Source: an uncultured Pseudomonadota bacterium (GTDB lineage Bacteria; Pseudomonadota; Gammaproteobacteria; Steroidobacterales; Steroidobacteraceae). Taken from it: 64,000 bases of DNA. Each line of letters starts with the position of its first letter. The stretch's first letter is position 1. The position numbers and the translations under genes were made by a program. The notes below the pieces were generated by a model. It was not told where the DNA came from. It did not search any database and worked only from the letters and a program-made list of their open reading frames with translations. Positions 45,772-55,738 of this stretch are shown here, piece after piece. The stretch is taken from contig CAIPVV010000004.1 of the NCBI GenBank assembly GCA_903868595.1, positions 62,001 through 126,000 on the forward strand. The letters run 5' to 3'.

Positions 45772-47397
45772 ATGACGGCCAGCACGGAGAGCTTCGACTA
45801 CATCATCATCGGTGCCGGCAGCGCTGGCTGCGTGCTTGCCAATCGTCTCTCCGCCGACCCCACCGTGCGGGTCGCGCTGCTGGAGGCCGGGCCGCCCGAC
45901 AAGCCCTGGGCGATCCATGTTCCGGCGGCGGTGGCCGCGGCCATCGGCAACCCGGCGCTCGGCTGGGGCTACAGGAGTGCGCCGCAGGCGCACCTGAACG
46001 GCCGCTCCATCCCATTGCCACGCGGGCGGGTGCTGGGCGGCTGCAGCTCGATCAACGGCATGGTGTATTTCCGCGGGCATCCGCGTGATTTCGACGACTG
46101 GCCAGCCCTGGGTGCGGCGGGCTGGAGCTACGCGGACGTGCTGCCTTACTTCCGCAAGTCGGAGAACAACGAGGCGTTGCAGGACTCACCGCTGCACGGG
46201 CGCGGCGGTCCGATGAACGTCATCGACATTCCGCGTCCCAATCCGCTGATCGCCCGCTTCCTGCAGGCAACCACCTCCCTGGGGTTCAAGCACAACGCGG
46301 ATTTCAGCGGCGTGGACCCCGAGGGATTCGGGGCGCGCCAGGCCACCATCCGCGGCGGGCGGCGCGAGTCGATGGTCACCGCGTTCCTAAGGCCCATCGC
46401 GGGCCGCGGCAACCTGCAGGTGGTGACGGAGGCGCTGGTCACGAAGATAGAGCTCTCGGGACGCCAGGCTACGGGTGTCTGTATCGAGCAGGGCGGCATC
46501 ACTCGCCATCTCACGGCGCGCCGCGAGGTCATCCTGAGTGCGGGCGCCTATGCTTCCCCTCAGCTGCTGCAGCTCTCCGGCATCGGCGATGCGGAAGCGC
46601 TGCGGGCGTTGGGTATCGAGGTGCGCCACCACCTGCCGGGCGTCGGCGCGGACCTGCAGGACCATCCGGCGGCCGCCATCCAGATGCGTACGAAGGAGTC
46701 CTCCTCCTACGGCCTGTCGCTCAAGGCACTGCCGCGCGGCATCTGGAACGTGCTGGAGTACGGCCTGTTCCGCTCCGGCCCCTTCGGCAGCAACGTGTTT
46801 GAGGCCACGGGCTTCGTGCGCACGCGTCCGGAGCTGGAGCGACCCGACCTGCAGCTGGTGTTCATGCCGGCGCACCGCAACGCCAACGGCCGCCCGATCC
46901 CCCAGGGGCACGGCTATGGCGTGATCGCGATCGGCGTGCGGCCCAAGAGCCGCGGCAGCGTGAAGCTGGCCTCGGCGGATCCGCGCGCCAAGCCCGTGAT
47001 CGATGCCAACTATCTGGCCGAGCCCGAGGACCTGCAGACCCTGCTCCATGGCCTGGGGCTGGCCCGCAAGATCCTGGCGCAGCCGGCCTTCGAGCCGCTC
47101 AAGTCGGTGGAGATCCTCCCGGGGCCCGCCGTGCAGGAGGCCGCGGCGCTGGAGCAATACATCCGCAACACCGCCGTTTCGGTTCACCATCCCACCAGCA
47201 CCTGCCGCATCGGCACGGACCCGATGGCGGTGGTCGACGCGCAGCTCCGCGTGCATGGCATCAGCGGGCTGCGGGTGGTGGATGCCTCGGTGATGCCGGT
47301 AGGCGTCGCGGGCAACTGCAACGCGGCGATCGTGATGATCGCCGAGAAGGCGGCCGACCTCATCCTCGCCGGGCGGGAGCAACATGTCGCAGCCTGA
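45772..47397 (+). CDS. GMC-family FAD alcohol dehydrogenase
   Basis: A 541-residue choline-dehydrogenase-like GMC flavoenzyme. DYIIIGAGSAGCVLANRL (GxGxxG at 14-19) binds FAD, LPRGRVLGGCSSINGMVYFRG is GMC signature 1, GAYASPQLLQLSGIG is signature 2, and SVHHPTSTCRIG plus VVDASVMPVGVAGNCNAAIVMIAEKAA hold the catalytic His and the FAD-binding tail. It oxidises an alcohol to an aldehyde. It overlaps the following MBL gene by 14 bases. Confidence 0.93.
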   Translation: MTASTESFDYIIIGAGSAGCVLANRLSADPTVRVALLEAGPPDKPWAIHVPAAVAAAIGNPALGWGYRSAPQAHLNGRSIPLPRGRVLGGCSSINGMVYFRGHPRDFDDWPALGAAGWSYADVLPYFRKSENNEALQDSPLHGRGGPMNVIDIPRPNPLIARFLQATTSLGFKHNADFSGVDPEGFGARQATIRGGRRESMVTAFLRPIAGRGNLQVVTEALVTKIELSGRQATGVCIEQGGITRHLTARREVILSAGAYASPQLLQLSGIGDAEALRALGIEVRHHLPGVGADLQDHPAAAIQMRTKESSSYGLSLKALPRGIWNVLEYGLFRSGPFGSNVFEATGFVRTRPELERPDLQLVFMPAHRNANGRPIPQGHGYGVIAIGVRPKSRGSVKLASADPRAKPVIDANYLAEPEDLQTLLHGLGLARKILAQPAFEPLKSVEILPGPAVQEAAALEQYIRNTAVSVHHPTSTCRIGTDPMAVVDAQLRVHGISGLRVVDASVMPVGVAGNCNAAIVMIAEKAADLILAGREQHVAA

Positions 47398-48190
47398 TCC
47401 GCCGCCCTTTGAGGTCTATGCGATCCGCTACGCCACGGTGGAGCGGCGCGCGGCCGAGAACTTCATCGGCAGCGATGCGCACGAGACGGCGGCGCGCATG
47501 GACTACTTCGTCTGGCTGCTGCGCAACGAGCACCACACGATCGTCGTGGACACCGGCTTTGATGCGGCCGCCGCTCAGCAGCGTCGCCGCCAGTTCCTGC
47601 GTTCCCCGGGCGACGGACTCAAGCTCCTGGGCGTGGATCCGGCCACCGTAGCCGAGGTGATCCTGACCCACCTGCACTACGACCACGCCGGCAACCTGGG
47701 GCTCTTCCCGGCCGCGCGCTTCCACCTGCAGGATCGGGAGATGGCCTTCGCGACCGGGCGCTACATGTCGCAGGAATTCTTCTCCCGATCCTACGACCTG
47801 GATGACGTGCTGGATACGGTGCGCCTCGTGCACGGGCGCCGGGTGCTGTTTCACGACGGCGACGGCACGATCGTGCCGGGCGTGACGGTGCACCGCATCG
47901 GCGGCCACACGCGCGGCCTGCAGGCCGTGCGGGTGTGGACACGCGTAGGGTACCTGGTGCTCGCGTCCGATGCCGCGCACTACACGGCCAACCGCGTCGA
48001 GGAGCGTCCGTTCCCTATCGTGGCGGACGTGACGGAGATGGTGGATGGCTGGCGCCGGCTGGTGGAACTGGCCAGTGCACCAGAGCACGTCGTGCCCGGT
48101 CACGACCCGCTGGTGATGCAGCACTATCAGGCCCCCTCGCCACAGCTTGAGGGAATCGCAGTACGACTGGACGAGAAGCCATGCAAGTAG
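47384..48190 (+). CDS. Metallo-beta-lactamase hydrolase, AHL-lactonase-like
   Basis: A 268-residue MBL-fold enzyme close to the AiiA-type N-acyl-homoserine lactonase subgroup. H96-L-H98-Y-D100-H101 (THLHYDHAGN), then VTVHRIGGHTRGLQAVRVWT and SDAAHYTANRV, are the metal-binding pattern. Here, among catabolic genes, it more likely opens a lactone intermediate than quenches a signal, although the latter cannot be excluded. It overlaps neighbours on both sides by 10-14 bases. Confidence 0.85.
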   Translation: MSQPDPPPFEVYAIRYATVERRAAENFIGSDAHETAARMDYFVWLLRNEHHTIVVDTGFDAAAAQQRRRQFLRSPGDGLKLLGVDPATVAEVILTHLHYDHAGNLGLFPAARFHLQDREMAFATGRYMSQEFFSRSYDLDDVLDTVRLVHGRRVLFHDGDGTIVPGVTVHRIGGHTRGLQAVRVWTRVGYLVLASDAAHYTANRVEERPFPIVADVTEMVDGWRRLVELASAPEHVVPGHDPLVMQHYQAPSPQLEGIAVRLDEKPCK

Positions 48191-48954
48191 AGAATTCAGG
48201 CCAGGACTTCGCGGGCCGCGCCGTTCTGCTGATCGGCGGGACGAGCGGCATCGGCGAGGCGGCGGCGCTGCTCTTTGCCAAGGCCGGCGCGAACCTCCTC
48301 ATCGGCGGGCTCGGCGCCGCCGAGGGTGCCGCCGTCGCGGCGGCCTGCCGCGCCCAGGGCGTGGAGGCGGAATTCCTGGAGACCGACGTGCGCGAGGAAG
48401 CGCAGGTCGCGCGGATCGTCGCGCGCACGGTGGAGCGTTTCGGCCGATTGGATGTCGCCGTCAACAACGCGGGCGTTGAGGGGCGCTTCGGCCCGGTCCA
48501 GGATTCCACGGTGGATGATTTCGACAAGCTCATCGGCGTCAACCTGCGCGGGATCTTCCTGGGCATGAAGTACGAGATCCCGCACATGCTCGCCCAGGGG
48601 CGCGGCGCGATCGTCAACACCTCCTCCAGCGCCGGCGTGACGGGTATCGCCAACGTCGCGCTCTACACCGCCAGCAAGCATGCGGTGGTCGGGCTCACGA
48701 AGGCCTCCTCGCTGGAACTGGCTCCGGCCGGTATCCGCGTGAACGCCGTGGCACCCGGTCCCGTGAACACGGGGCTGCTGCACCGGATGATCGCTGGCAA
48801 GATCGACGTGAGCGTGATCGCAGGTAGCGTGCCCATGGGCCGCGTGAGCGAGCCGCGCGAGGCGGCGGCGGCCATCCTGTGGCTGGCTTCCGACGCGGCC
48901 TCCTATGTCACGGGCCACACGCTGGTCGTCGACGGTGGCCTCACGGTGCCCTGA
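48181..48954 (+). CDS. Short-chain dehydrogenase/reductase
   Basis: A classical SDR of 257 residues. VLLIGGTSGIGEAAALLF is the cofactor motif (TGxxxGIG-like), VNNAGVEG the structural NAG, NTSSSAGVTGIANVALYTASKHA supplies catalytic Ser, Tyr and Lys, and PGPVNTGLL follows. It starts within the preceding stop region (10-base overlap), so it is tightly coupled. It would act on an alcohol or ketone intermediate. Confidence 0.91.
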   Translation: MQVENSGQDFAGRAVLLIGGTSGIGEAAALLFAKAGANLLIGGLGAAEGAAVAAACRAQGVEAEFLETDVREEAQVARIVARTVERFGRLDVAVNNAGVEGRFGPVQDSTVDDFDKLIGVNLRGIFLGMKYEIPHMLAQGRGAIVNTSSSAGVTGIANVALYTASKHAVVGLTKASSLELAPAGIRVNAVAPGPVNTGLLHRMIAGKIDVSVIAGSVPMGRVSEPREAAAAILWLASDAASYVTGHTLVVDGGLTVP

Positions 48955-48989
48955 TCGCGCTGACCTTCCTGCTTCGAGGGCGCCATGCC

Positions 48990-49778
48990 ATGACTGCAAG
49001 ACTTAAAGATGAAGTCGCCATCGTCACCGGTGCGGGGCGCGGCTTCGGCCGCTCGATCGCACTTCGCCTGGCCCGCGAGGGCGCGGCTGTGACAATCACC
49101 GCCCGGACGCCATCGCAGGTGGAACAGGTGGTGGGCGAGATCCAGGCGGCGGGCGGCCGGGCCCTCGGCGTCGCCGGCGACGTCACGCAGGCGCCAGACG
49201 TCGCGCGCATCGTACGGCTGGCCAGCGAGCGGTTCGGCGACGCGACGCTCCTGGTGAACAACGCCGGCGTGCCCGGCCCCTTCGGGCCGGTATGGGAGAC
49301 GGACATAGAGTCCTGGTGGGCCTCGCAGGCGCTGCACATCAAGGCGCCGATGCTGTTTCTGCGCCAGGTGCTGCCGGCGATGGTCGCGCGGCGCGCCGGG
49401 CGCGTGATCATCGTCTCGGCGATCGCGGCACGGCGCGTCGCCCCGTATCTCTCGGCGTACTGCGTGGGCAAGCTCGCGCAGACCCGCATCATCGAGGAAG
49501 TGGCCGCCGAGACGAAGGAGCTGGGGGTTGCGGCGTTCGCCATCGACCCCGGCTTCGTGTTCACCGGGATCGCCGCCGACACGATGAACTCCCCGGATGC
49601 CCAGCGCTGGCTGCCGGGCATGGTGGGGCGGCTGCGGGAGAAGCAGGCGGCGGCGGATTCCCACGCGGACCTGCAGCGCTGCGCCCAGCGCTGCGCGGAC
49701 CTGGCCTCGGGGCGCTATGACGCGCTGTCCGGCCGGTACCTGGAACTTGGGGATGACCTGGAGGCGCTGCTGCGATGA
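48990..49778 (+). CDS. Short-chain dehydrogenase/reductase
   Basis: A 262-residue SDR. AIVTGAGRGFGRSIALRLAREGA is the cofactor motif, LVNNAGVPGPFGPV the NAG motif, and VSAIAARRVAPYLSAYCVGKLAQ gives Ser, Tyr and Lys of the active site. It differs from the SDR just upstream, so two oxidation/reduction steps are likely. The ATG at 48990 is chosen over an earlier in-frame ATG in the preceding gene. It overlaps the next gene by ATGA. Confidence 0.9.
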   Translation: MTARLKDEVAIVTGAGRGFGRSIALRLAREGAAVTITARTPSQVEQVVGEIQAAGGRALGVAGDVTQAPDVARIVRLASERFGDATLLVNNAGVPGPFGPVWETDIESWWASQALHIKAPMLFLRQVLPAMVARRAGRVIIVSAIAARRVAPYLSAYCVGKLAQTRIIEEVAAETKELGVAAFAIDPGFVFTGIAADTMNSPDAQRWLPGMVGRLREKQAAADSHADLQRCAQRCADLASGRYDALSGRYLELGDDLEALLR

Positions 49779-50461
49779 GCCAGGCGGATCAACTGGCGGC
49801 GCTGCTCAAACGCGTCGAGGCGCTGGAACACCAGCTGGGTATCCACGCCGACATCCAGGCCGTACGCACCCTGCAGTTCAAGTACGGTTACTACATGGAC
49901 AAGTGCCTCTTCGGGCACATCGTCGACCTGTTCGCCGAGGATGCGGTACTGCACTTCATGGGCGGCGTGTTCCGCGGCAAGGCCGGGGCCCGGCGGCTCT
50001 ATGGCGGCAGCTCCGGCGTGAACGGGCCCACCGACGGGATGCTGTTCGAGCACATCACCACGCAGGATATCGTGGACGTGGCCCCGGATCGGCGCAGCGC
50101 CAAGGGCCGCTTCCGATGCTTCCTGCAGGGTGGCGTCCACGAGAGCAAGCAGGATGCCCCGGCGCGCATCCCGCCCCAGTTCTGGGAGGCGGGCATCTAC
50201 GAGAACGAGTATGTCCGGGAAGGCGGTGTCTGGAAGATCAAGCTCTTCAACTACCGCGTCGTCTACCAGGCCGACTACGAGAAGGGCTGGGCGCACTCGG
50301 CGGTGCAGCCGCTGATGGTGTCGAACTTCGAGAAGGCCTATCCGGAGAACCCGCGCGGGCCGGATGAGATCGGGCCCGCGCCGCCGCGCTGGCCGCAGAA
50401 CTTCATCATGCCCTTCCACTATCCCCACCCGGTCACGGGTGAGCCTTGGACGGGCGCGTGA
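49775..50461 (+). CDS. SnoaL-like (NTF2-fold) protein, 228 aa
   Basis: A 228-residue protein: after an N-terminal coiled-coil-like segment (LAALLKRVEALEHQLG), the SnoaL fold begins at VRTLQFKYGYYMDKCLFGHIVDLFAEDAVLHF. KIKLFNYRVVYQADYEKGW follows. Long SnoaL_4-type proteins like this occur in aromatic and steroid catabolic clusters as dehydratases or isomerases. It is the penultimate gene of the operon and overlaps the MFS gene by 4 bases. Confidence 0.78.
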   Translation: MSQADQLAALLKRVEALEHQLGIHADIQAVRTLQFKYGYYMDKCLFGHIVDLFAEDAVLHFMGGVFRGKAGARRLYGGSSGVNGPTDGMLFEHITTQDIVDVAPDRRSAKGRFRCFLQGGVHESKQDAPARIPPQFWEAGIYENEYVREGGVWKIKLFNYRVVYQADYEKGWAHSAVQPLMVSNFEKAYPENPRGPDEIGPAPPRWPQNFIMPFHYPHPVTGEPWTGA

Positions 50462-51822
50462 GCGCGCCTGCGGCGCCCACCGTGGGGCAGGGCCGCTGGC
50501 TGATCCTGCTGATCTTCCTGACCGCGACCTTCAACTTCGCCGACCGCACGGTCTTCGCCGTGCTGGGCCAGTCCATCAAGGTGGACCTGGGCATCACGGA
50601 CCTGGAGCTCGGGCTGCTCAATGGCATCGGTTTCGCGCTGCTGTACTCCCTTGCCGGCCTGCCCATCGCGCGCTGGGCCGAGTGGGGCAGTCGCGTGCGC
50701 ATCCTCGCCCTGGCGGTGGCGGCCTGGTCCTGCATGACCGCGCTGGGCGGCATCGCCCGCAGCTTCGGGGGCGTGCTGCTCTCGCGCGTGGGCGTGGGCA
50801 TCGGCGAGGCGGGTTTCCTGCCGCCCGTCACCTCGCTCGTCTCCGATTACTTCCCGTCCTCCCGGCGCGCCTCGGTGCTGGCCTTCATCGGCCTGGGAGG
50901 TGCGATCGGGCCGTGGCTGGGTGCCTCGCTCGGCGGCTACCTGGCCGAGGCGCACAGCTGGCGCACCGCGTTCTTCCTGATCGGCCTGCCCGGCCTGGCG
51001 CTGGCTCCCCTGTTCCTGTTCACCGTGCGCGAGCCGCCGCGCGGCGGCAGCGAGGAGGTGGCGATGCGCAGCCAGGCGCCGGCCTCGATCCGCGAGGTGC
51101 TGGCGGCGCTCTGGGCCAAGCGCGCGTTCCGCCACGTGGCGGTAGGCGGCGCGCTGGCCTCCAGCGCCAACACCGCGATATCGCTGTTCCTGCACGCCTG
51201 GTTCGTTCGCGTGCACCACCTGGGTCCGGCGCGTGCGGGCTACCTGTTCGGCGCGTTGGCGCTGGTGGGCATCGGCGTGGGGGCGTTGCTCGGCGGCTTT
51301 GGCGCCGATCGCGCCGCGGCCCGTGACCGGCGCTGGCTCGCGTGGCTGCCGGCCGCCGGCCTGCTGCTGGCCGGCCCGCTCTATATCGCTGCCTTCCTGC
51401 AGTCCTCGGTACCGGCCGCGCTGCCGCTGCTGGGCCTGGGCGGCATGCTGGTGTTCACGTACTACAGTCCGACGCTCGCGCTCACCCAGAACCTGGTGGG
51501 TCCGGGCATGCGGGCCACCGCGAGCTTCGTCTACGGCTTCATCGGCACGATGATCGGGTTCGGGCTGGGACCGGCGCTGCTGGGCTACGCGAGCGACCGC
51601 CTGGCGGCGTCGGCCTTCGCCGGGAGCGACTACCTCGCCTCCTGCCCCGGCGGCGTGGCGGTTGCCTCGGCCGCGCCGCAGCTTGCGGCGCAGTGCGAGG
51701 CCGCGGCAGCGTCAGGGCTGCAGCAGGCAATGCTATATATCGGCCTGCTGTTTGCCTGGGCGTCCTTGCACTACTACCTGGCGGGCCGCAACCTCAGGCG
51801 CGACTGGTTCGTCGCGACCTGA
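50458..51822 (+). CDS. MFS transporter, Spinster-like, last gene of the operon
   Basis: A 454-residue transporter with about 12 helices. FADRTVFAVLGQSIKVDLGITDLELGLLNG and ARWAEWGSRVRILAL at helices 1-3, PSSRRASVLAFIGLGGAIGPWLG, and a late GMRATASFVYGFIGTMIGFGLGPALLGY are characteristic of the Spinster-like MFS group. It overlaps the previous stop (GTGA), so the GTG at 50458 is the start. It probably imports the pathway substrate. Its last 49 bases overlap the convergent hydantoinase-B gene. Confidence 0.88.
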   Translation: MSAPAAPTVGQGRWLILLIFLTATFNFADRTVFAVLGQSIKVDLGITDLELGLLNGIGFALLYSLAGLPIARWAEWGSRVRILALAVAAWSCMTALGGIARSFGGVLLSRVGVGIGEAGFLPPVTSLVSDYFPSSRRASVLAFIGLGGAIGPWLGASLGGYLAEAHSWRTAFFLIGLPGLALAPLFLFTVREPPRGGSEEVAMRSQAPASIREVLAALWAKRAFRHVAVGGALASSANTAISLFLHAWFVRVHHLGPARAGYLFGALALVGIGVGALLGGFGADRAAARDRRWLAWLPAAGLLLAGPLYIAAFLQSSVPAALPLLGLGGMLVFTYYSPTLALTQNLVGPGMRATASFVYGFIGTMIGFGLGPALLGYASDRLAASAFAGSDYLASCPGGVAVASAAPQLAAQCEAAAASGLQQAMLYIGLLFAWASLHYYLAGRNLRRDWFVAT

Positions 51823-53696
51823 TCGACGGCAAGGCCTTCCGGATCCGACTCCGCATCGCCCTGCACGACGACCCCATAGTCGCGCAGCGCGCCAGCCGGC
51901 GTCACGTAGCCATCGCGGACATCGCGCAGCACGCGCTGCGGATCGCGCTCCAGCGGATCGCCCCAGCCGCCGCCGGCATTGGTGACGTAGCGCCAGATGG
52001 CCTTGGGGTCGGTGGGCCAGCTGCGGTCGCGACCGAACCAGTAGTAATCACCGGCGGCGCTGGCCGCGCCGGAGTCCTTGTCCAGGCGGCCCGCCACCCG
52101 CACCGCCGTGCGATAGCTGTCACGGTCCGTGCCGGGTAGCGCCGTGGCCGCACCCGGCTGCGCGGGCCACTGCCAGACGCCGCCCGTCGTGCCGTCCTGG
52201 CCGCCGCGCACGCCGATGCCGCTGGCCTTCTTGAAGCGCAGCGTGATGAGGTTGTGGACCGCCGGCTCCAGGAAGGTGAAGTCGGTGAGTACCGCGCCAC
52301 CGCCGCGGTTGAAGCCCGCGCCGGCCGTGTCGGGCAGGTACTCGCGGCGCAGTATCACGACGGGCGAATCGGCCTCGCTGGCCTCTACCGCCGTGTCCAG
52401 GCTGTTGGCCTGGTAGAAGGTGCTGTAGCTGTCGGCATCCCCGGCCTTGGTCGCGCCCCACGGCCCATGGCCGACCGCGACCCCGGCGGCAAGCCACATC
52501 GAGCCGTCGGCGCGACGGCCCATGGCCGTGTGGATGTTGGGCGCGCCATAGTCGCCGGCGACGGCGTTCTCGCCGACCGCATCGGCCATCGCCTGGAACA
52601 TCGCCACCAGCAGGGCGTTGGTGGACTCCCCGTAGGCGAATACCACGCCATCCGGCGGCAGCGCGCTGCAGATCGCACCGTCGGGGATCACGATGTCCAC
52701 GGGCCGGTACATGCCGGAGGTGAACACGCCGTCCGGGTCCAGCAGGAACTTCAGCGCGACGCCTACCGTCGCCTTGGTGTCGATGTAGGTGCCGTTGATG
52801 GAGGTGCGGGCCTGCCGCGAGGTTCCGCTCAAGTCGATCTCGATGCGTCCACCGCGCTTGGTGATGGTGCAGCGGATCGGATATTCCTCCGAGTCATCCA
52901 GGCCGTCGCAGTCCACCAGGGCCTCGCCCTTCCACACGCCGTCCGGTATGCGCTCCAGCGCGCTGGTCATGCGCTCGGCATCCGCGTCGCAGACGTAGCG
53001 CATGGAGCCCAGCAGCGCCTCGCGGCCGTAGCGCTCCAGGGACGCGTGCAGCAGCTGCTCGCCCAGGTCCAGGCAGTCGCAGATCGTCTGCATGTCGCGC
53101 ACCAGCACCGGCGCGAAGCGCGCGTTGTCGATGATGAGGCTCCAGGTCTCCCGCACCGGGATGCCGGCCTTGACCAGCGCGCGCGGCGACATCACCAGGC
53201 CGTTCTCGTAGGTGCTGGTCTTGTTGGCGCTGAAGCCGCCGGGCACGGCGCCACCGATGTCCAGCTGGTGGGCCTTGAGTGTCACGAAGGCGGTGAGCTT
53301 TCCCTGGTGGAACACCGGGCGGCAGAACAGCACGTCGTTGACGTGCGTGCCGATCCGGTAGGGGTCGTTGCCGATGATCACGTCGCCCGGCTCAAGGTTC
53401 TCCGGCCCGTACTCCTCGATCGTGTTGCGCACCGATTCGGTCATGGTGCCGGTGAAGGCCATGAAGCTCTTGCTCACGACGGGCGTCGGGTAGCCGATCT
53501 CCGGCGGGCCGGTGATCGTGGCCGCGAAGTCGTAGAAATCCCGCAGCAGCGGCGAAAACGCGCAGGAGAGCAGGCGCTGGCAGACGTGCTCCAGGATGTA
53601 CACGTAGCGGTTGGCCAGCACCGTGGCGGCAAAGCGCTCGCAGCCATAGCGCTCCTGGAACTGCGCGGGCGTAAGGTCGCGGATGCGCTGGTTCAT
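51774..53696 (-). CDS. hyuB: Hydantoinase B / oxoprolinase-family subunit
   Basis: A 640-residue HyuB-type subunit that works with HyuA in ATP-dependent hydrolysis or carboxylation of cyclic amides and ketones. PGDVIIGNDPYRIGTHVNDVLFCRPVF and the AGAGFNRGGGAVL glycine region are the family signature. The start is the ATG at 53696, overlapping the hyuA stop (ATGA); the upstream extension of the frame is rejected. The partner HyuA is directly upstream, and a zinc-ribbon gene precedes it, an arrangement recalling acetone and acetophenone carboxylases. Its 3' end overlaps the MFS gene by 49 bases. Confidence 0.9.
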   Translation of the reverse strand: MNQRIRDLTPAQFQERYGCERFAATVLANRYVYILEHVCQRLLSCAFSPLLRDFYDFAATITGPPEIGYPTPVVSKSFMAFTGTMTESVRNTIEEYGPENLEPGDVIIGNDPYRIGTHVNDVLFCRPVFHQGKLTAFVTLKAHQLDIGGAVPGGFSANKTSTYENGLVMSPRALVKAGIPVRETWSLIIDNARFAPVLVRDMQTICDCLDLGEQLLHASLERYGREALLGSMRYVCDADAERMTSALERIPDGVWKGEALVDCDGLDDSEEYPIRCTITKRGGRIEIDLSGTSRQARTSINGTYIDTKATVGVALKFLLDPDGVFTSGMYRPVDIVIPDGAICSALPPDGVVFAYGESTNALLVAMFQAMADAVGENAVAGDYGAPNIHTAMGRRADGSMWLAAGVAVGHGPWGATKAGDADSYSTFYQANSLDTAVEASEADSPVVILRREYLPDTAGAGFNRGGGAVLTDFTFLEPAVHNLITLRFKKASGIGVRGGQDGTTGGVWQWPAQPGAATALPGTDRDSYRTAVRVAGRLDKDSGAASAAGDYYWFGRDRSWPTDPKAIWRYVTNAGGGWGDPLERDPQRVLRDVRDGYVTPAGALRDYGVVVQGDAESDPEGLAVDQVATNQSRLRLRPAR

Positions 53697-55735
53697 GACT
53701 GCACGCCCTGGGCCTTCTCGATGTACAGCTCGCCGAAGTTGCCCACGGTCATCTGCTGGCCTGCGCCAACCAGCGTCGTGCACAGGGCTTCCTGGATGAT
53801 GGCGGGGCCGGCCACGCGCGTGCCCGGCGGCAGGCTCTCGCGCTGGTAGATGGCCGCATCCAGGGGCTGCGGTCCCAGCTGCAGCAGCGGCCGGCGGCCA
53901 ATGGGCACCGGGTCCGGTACGAGCGCCGGTCGCTCGAGCGGCCGGTACTCGAACTTGTCCACCGGCACCATGACCTGCACGCGGTAGCTCACGCCCTGCA
54001 CCGGGACTTCATCCATCGAACGGCCGTTGCGGCGCGCGTATTCCTCGTGGAAGCGCGCGATCATCGCCGCGACCGTCTCCTGCGTGATGTCCCCCACGGG
54101 TACCTCGACGAACGGCGTCTCCCAGGTCTGCCCGACCAGGCGGCCATCGAAGCTGCGGCGTACCGTGACGTGCCGGGTGGTGGCGCCGACAGAGGCCAGC
54201 AGCTTGGCCTCCATCTCGCGAAACATCTCGGCCAGCTGCGGCGCCGCCGCGGGCTCGAGCATCAGGTAGCGGCTGCGGGAGTCGCTGAACACCAGGTCCG
54301 TGCTCAGCAGGCCCAGCGCGGAGAACAGGCCCGGGTAGGGCGGCACGATCACGCGCCGGACGTTGAGCGTGTCGATGGCCGAGGCCAGCAGCATGGGGCC
54401 GGCCGAGCCGTAGGCGATGAGGCTGAAGTCTCGCGGGTCGCTGCCGTGGCAGATCGCGACGTTGGCGACTTCCTCGGCGATGTTGTTGACGGCGATCTGG
54501 TAGGCGAAGCCCACGCGCTGCTCCAGGGGCAGCGGCGTCTGCAGCGCGGCGAAGGCGCGGCGGGAGGCCTCCACGTCCAGCTCCAGCTGGCCACCGGCGA
54601 AGCCGCGCGGCTCCAGGATGCCCATGATCAGGCAGGCGTCGGTCACCGTCGGCAGCGTGCCACCGCGCCCATAACAGGCGGGACCGGGCATGGCGCCGGC
54701 GCTCTGGGGGCCCACGGTGATGTCGCCGGAGTCGGAGACGGCCACGATGCTGCCACCCCCCGCGCCGACGCTGGAGACCTCGGTGGAGAGGGCGCTGATC
54801 ACCAGGTCGTGCTCGATCTCGAAGCTGTCGTTGGTGAAGGACTGGCCGTCCAGGATCAGGGAGACGTCCGTGGAGGTGCCGCCCACGTCGCAGCAGATGA
54901 GGCGGGGCTCCCCGATCTCGCGGCCCAGGCGCTTGCAGGAGGCGGTGCCGGCCGCCGGGCCGGCGAAGAGGATCTTGTAGGGTTGCTTGAGCGCCTCGCG
55001 CCACGGCAGCAGCGAGGCCGTGCAGTCGGCGAAATTCAGTTCGCCCTTGAAACCCAGCTCCCCCAGGCCCGCGCTGAGCTTGTGCGCGTAGTCGCCGTAC
55101 AGCAGCTTCATGATCACGTCGATCACCGTGGTGGAGGCGCGGCTGAACTCCTTGGCCCGGGGCGAGACCTCCGAGGACACCGAGATCGGCAGCTCCCCCA
55201 GGACCTCGCGCGCGAGGGCCTTGAGCTGCACCTCGTGGTCCGCGTTCACGTAGGCGTTCAGCAGGCAGATCGCCACGCCCTCCACGCCGCAGCGCTTGAG
55301 CACCGCGAGCTGCTCGCGGGCCTGCGCGGCGTCGAAGGGGATGAGCACTTCGCCGGTGGCCAACACGCGCTCGCGCACGCCGCGGCGCAGGTAGCGCGGC
55401 ACGAGCGGCCGGGCGGCATCGCCATAGGGGCGGCGCCACTTGGCGTCCAGCTGGCCATCGAAGGGGCGCCAGGCGCACCCGGCGTCGAGCATGTCGCGGT
55501 GCCCCTCGGTGGTCAGGAAGGCGATCTTGGGCAGCTTGCGCGTGAGGATCGCGTTCAGGCCCTTGGTGCTCGCGTGGTTGAAGATCGCACTGCCGGCCAC
55601 GCCCAGGCGCCGCGCGCCCTCGACGACCGAGCGCTGCGGATCCTCGGGGAAGCTGGGGACCTTGGTGACCTGTACCCGGCCGTCGCGCACGACGACCACG
55701 TCCGTGAAGGTGCCGCCGACATCTACGCCGAACAT
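53693..55735 (-). CDS. hyuA: Hydantoinase A / oxoprolinase-family ATPase subunit
   Basis: A 680-residue subunit with the ASKHA-type nucleotide-binding N-terminus MFGVDVGGTFTDVVVV. CDVGGTSTDVSLILDGQ and GAGGGSIVAVSDSGDITVGPQSAGAMPGPACYGRGG are the HyuA/acetophenone-carboxylase signatures. With HyuB it could hydrolyse a hydantoin- or oxoproline-like ring, or carboxylate a ketone. In a setting of ketone and lactone catabolism, a carboxylase role is at least as likely (inference). Confidence 0.92.
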   Translation of the reverse strand: MFGVDVGGTFTDVVVVRDGRVQVTKVPSFPEDPQRSVVEGARRLGVAGSAIFNHASTKGLNAILTRKLPKIAFLTTEGHRDMLDAGCAWRPFDGQLDAKWRRPYGDAARPLVPRYLRRGVRERVLATGEVLIPFDAAQAREQLAVLKRCGVEGVAICLLNAYVNADHEVQLKALAREVLGELPISVSSEVSPRAKEFSRASTTVIDVIMKLLYGDYAHKLSAGLGELGFKGELNFADCTASLLPWREALKQPYKILFAGPAAGTASCKRLGREIGEPRLICCDVGGTSTDVSLILDGQSFTNDSFEIEHDLVISALSTEVSSVGAGGGSIVAVSDSGDITVGPQSAGAMPGPACYGRGGTLPTVTDACLIMGILEPRGFAGGQLELDVEASRRAFAALQTPLPLEQRVGFAYQIAVNNIAEEVANVAICHGSDPRDFSLIAYGSAGPMLLASAIDTLNVRRVIVPPYPGLFSALGLLSTDLVFSDSRSRYLMLEPAAAPQLAEMFREMEAKLLASVGATTRHVTVRRSFDGRLVGQTWETPFVEVPVGDITQETVAAMIARFHEEYARRNGRSMDEVPVQGVSYRVQVMVPVDKFEYRPLERPALVPDPVPIGRRPLLQLGPQPLDAAIYQRESLPPGTRVAGPAIIQEALCTTLVGAGQQMTVGNFGELYIEKAQGVQS

Positions 55736-55738
55736 GGC